Positions 34,478 to 34,687 of a stretch of 34,687 nucleotides of DNA are shown one piece after another. Numbering within the stretch: the stretch's first letter is position 1; every line of letters starts with the position of its first letter. The position numbers and the translations under genes are program-made. The DNA is from an uncultured Actinomycetes bacterium (GTDB lineage Bacteria; Actinomycetota; Acidimicrobiia; Acidimicrobiales; Microtrichaceae). Below the pieces are notes generated by a model. That model was not told the DNA's origin. It ran no database searches and worked only from the letters and a program-made list of their open reading frames with translations. The stretch spans positions 1-34,687 of the forward strand of contig CAINRS010000165.1 in the NCBI GenBank assembly GCA_903852755.1. The letters run 5' to 3'.

Positions 34478-34687
34478 GTGAGCGGCGTGGGGGTGCATCG
34501 GGACCCGGTCAGGGGGTCCGGGGCGGGGGAGTCCCAGCGTCGGGCGCTCCGCGTGGCCGTGGCGGTGGTCGGGCTCGCCGTGATCGTCTGGGAGGTCGTG
34601 TGCGCCTCGGTGCCCGTCGACTCCGGCTGGTTCGTCGAACTCGACCCGCCGAACCTGCTCCTCGTCGCGATGGTCCTCGTGGTGACC
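34478..34687 (+). CDS. Membrane protein, N-terminal part only (runs off the window)
   Basis: The first 70 codons of a reading frame that is still open at the window edge. The GTG at 34478 is supported by the TAGGAT element 7 bases upstream. A basic N-terminus of about 24 residues is followed by one hydrophobic segment (about 24-41, ALRVAVAVVGLAVIVWEVV) and a second beginning near residue 59. The family cannot be recognised from this fragment. It lies 83 bases after the tRNA. Confidence 0.6.
   Translation, partial: MSGVGVHRDPVRGSGAGESQRRALRVAVAVVGLAVIVWEVVCASVPVDSGWFVELDPPNLLLVAMVLVVT

Overview
The window reads as one stretch of core chromosome from a very GC-rich actinobacterium. GTG is the dominant start codon, genes are packed with 4-base overlaps, and the order tlyA-nadK-recN-steA-mctB-(insert)-pyrG-nudix-xerD-...-scpA-scpB-rluB-...-cmk-...-der is the order known from Mycobacterium tuberculosis (about Rv1694 to Rv1713). 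Several neighbours are not mycobacterial here: class I aldolase, a DUF512 Fe-S protein before der, an aroH/tyrA/aroA set before cmk, and plsC-ispH after it. The combination suggests a deep-branching actinobacterium such as an Acidimicrobiia member; that placement is an inference. No mobile element, phage gene or CRISPR array was seen.

Layout. 1-210: a 5S rRNA (end of an rRNA operon) and a strong hairpin. 211-3744: a disordered Gly/Arg-rich TPR protein, a class I fructose-bisphosphate aldolase on the minus strand, and a HAD phosphatase. 3770-5463: tlyA-nadK. 5528-15172: a seven-gene chain in which every junction overlaps by 4 bases: recN, steA, mctB/steB, murJ, a GT4 glycosyltransferase, a membrane protein with an alkaline-phosphatase-like domain, and an MraY/WecA-like phosphoglycosyl transferase homologue. 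15251-19038: pyrG, a Nudix hydrolase, xerD and a small HD-domain protein. 19065-20048 (minus): trpS. 20157-22521: scpA-scpB-rluB. 22541-25301: chorismate mutase aroH, tyrA, aroA. 25313-26661: cmk-plsC. 26666-28964 (minus): ispH and a lipoprotein alpha/beta hydrolase. 29078-31812: DUF512 protein and der. 31871-34262: FKBP lipoprotein, acyl-CoA carboxylase carboxyltransferase, small zinc-ribbon membrane protein. 34320-34394: tRNA-Pro(GGG). 34478-end: start of a membrane protein cut by the window edge.

How the genes work together. Most are housekeeping: NAD and CTP supply, chorismate to tyrosine, isoprenoid and phospholipid precursors, ribosome maturation (tlyA, rluB, der), and chromosome segregation and repair (recN, xerD, scpAB). 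The part with the most unexplained biology is 7168-15172, where division-linked SteA/SteB genes are translationally chained to a lipid II flippase homologue, a glycosyltransferase, a membrane phosphatase-like protein and a divergent prenyl-phosphate glycosyl-phosphate transferase. This could be a lipid-linked envelope glycan pathway tied to division. A second signal is regulatory: a TAGGNT-like -10 element lies only 6 to 8 bases before the start codon at the head of most transcription units, on both strands, as expected for leaderless mRNAs.
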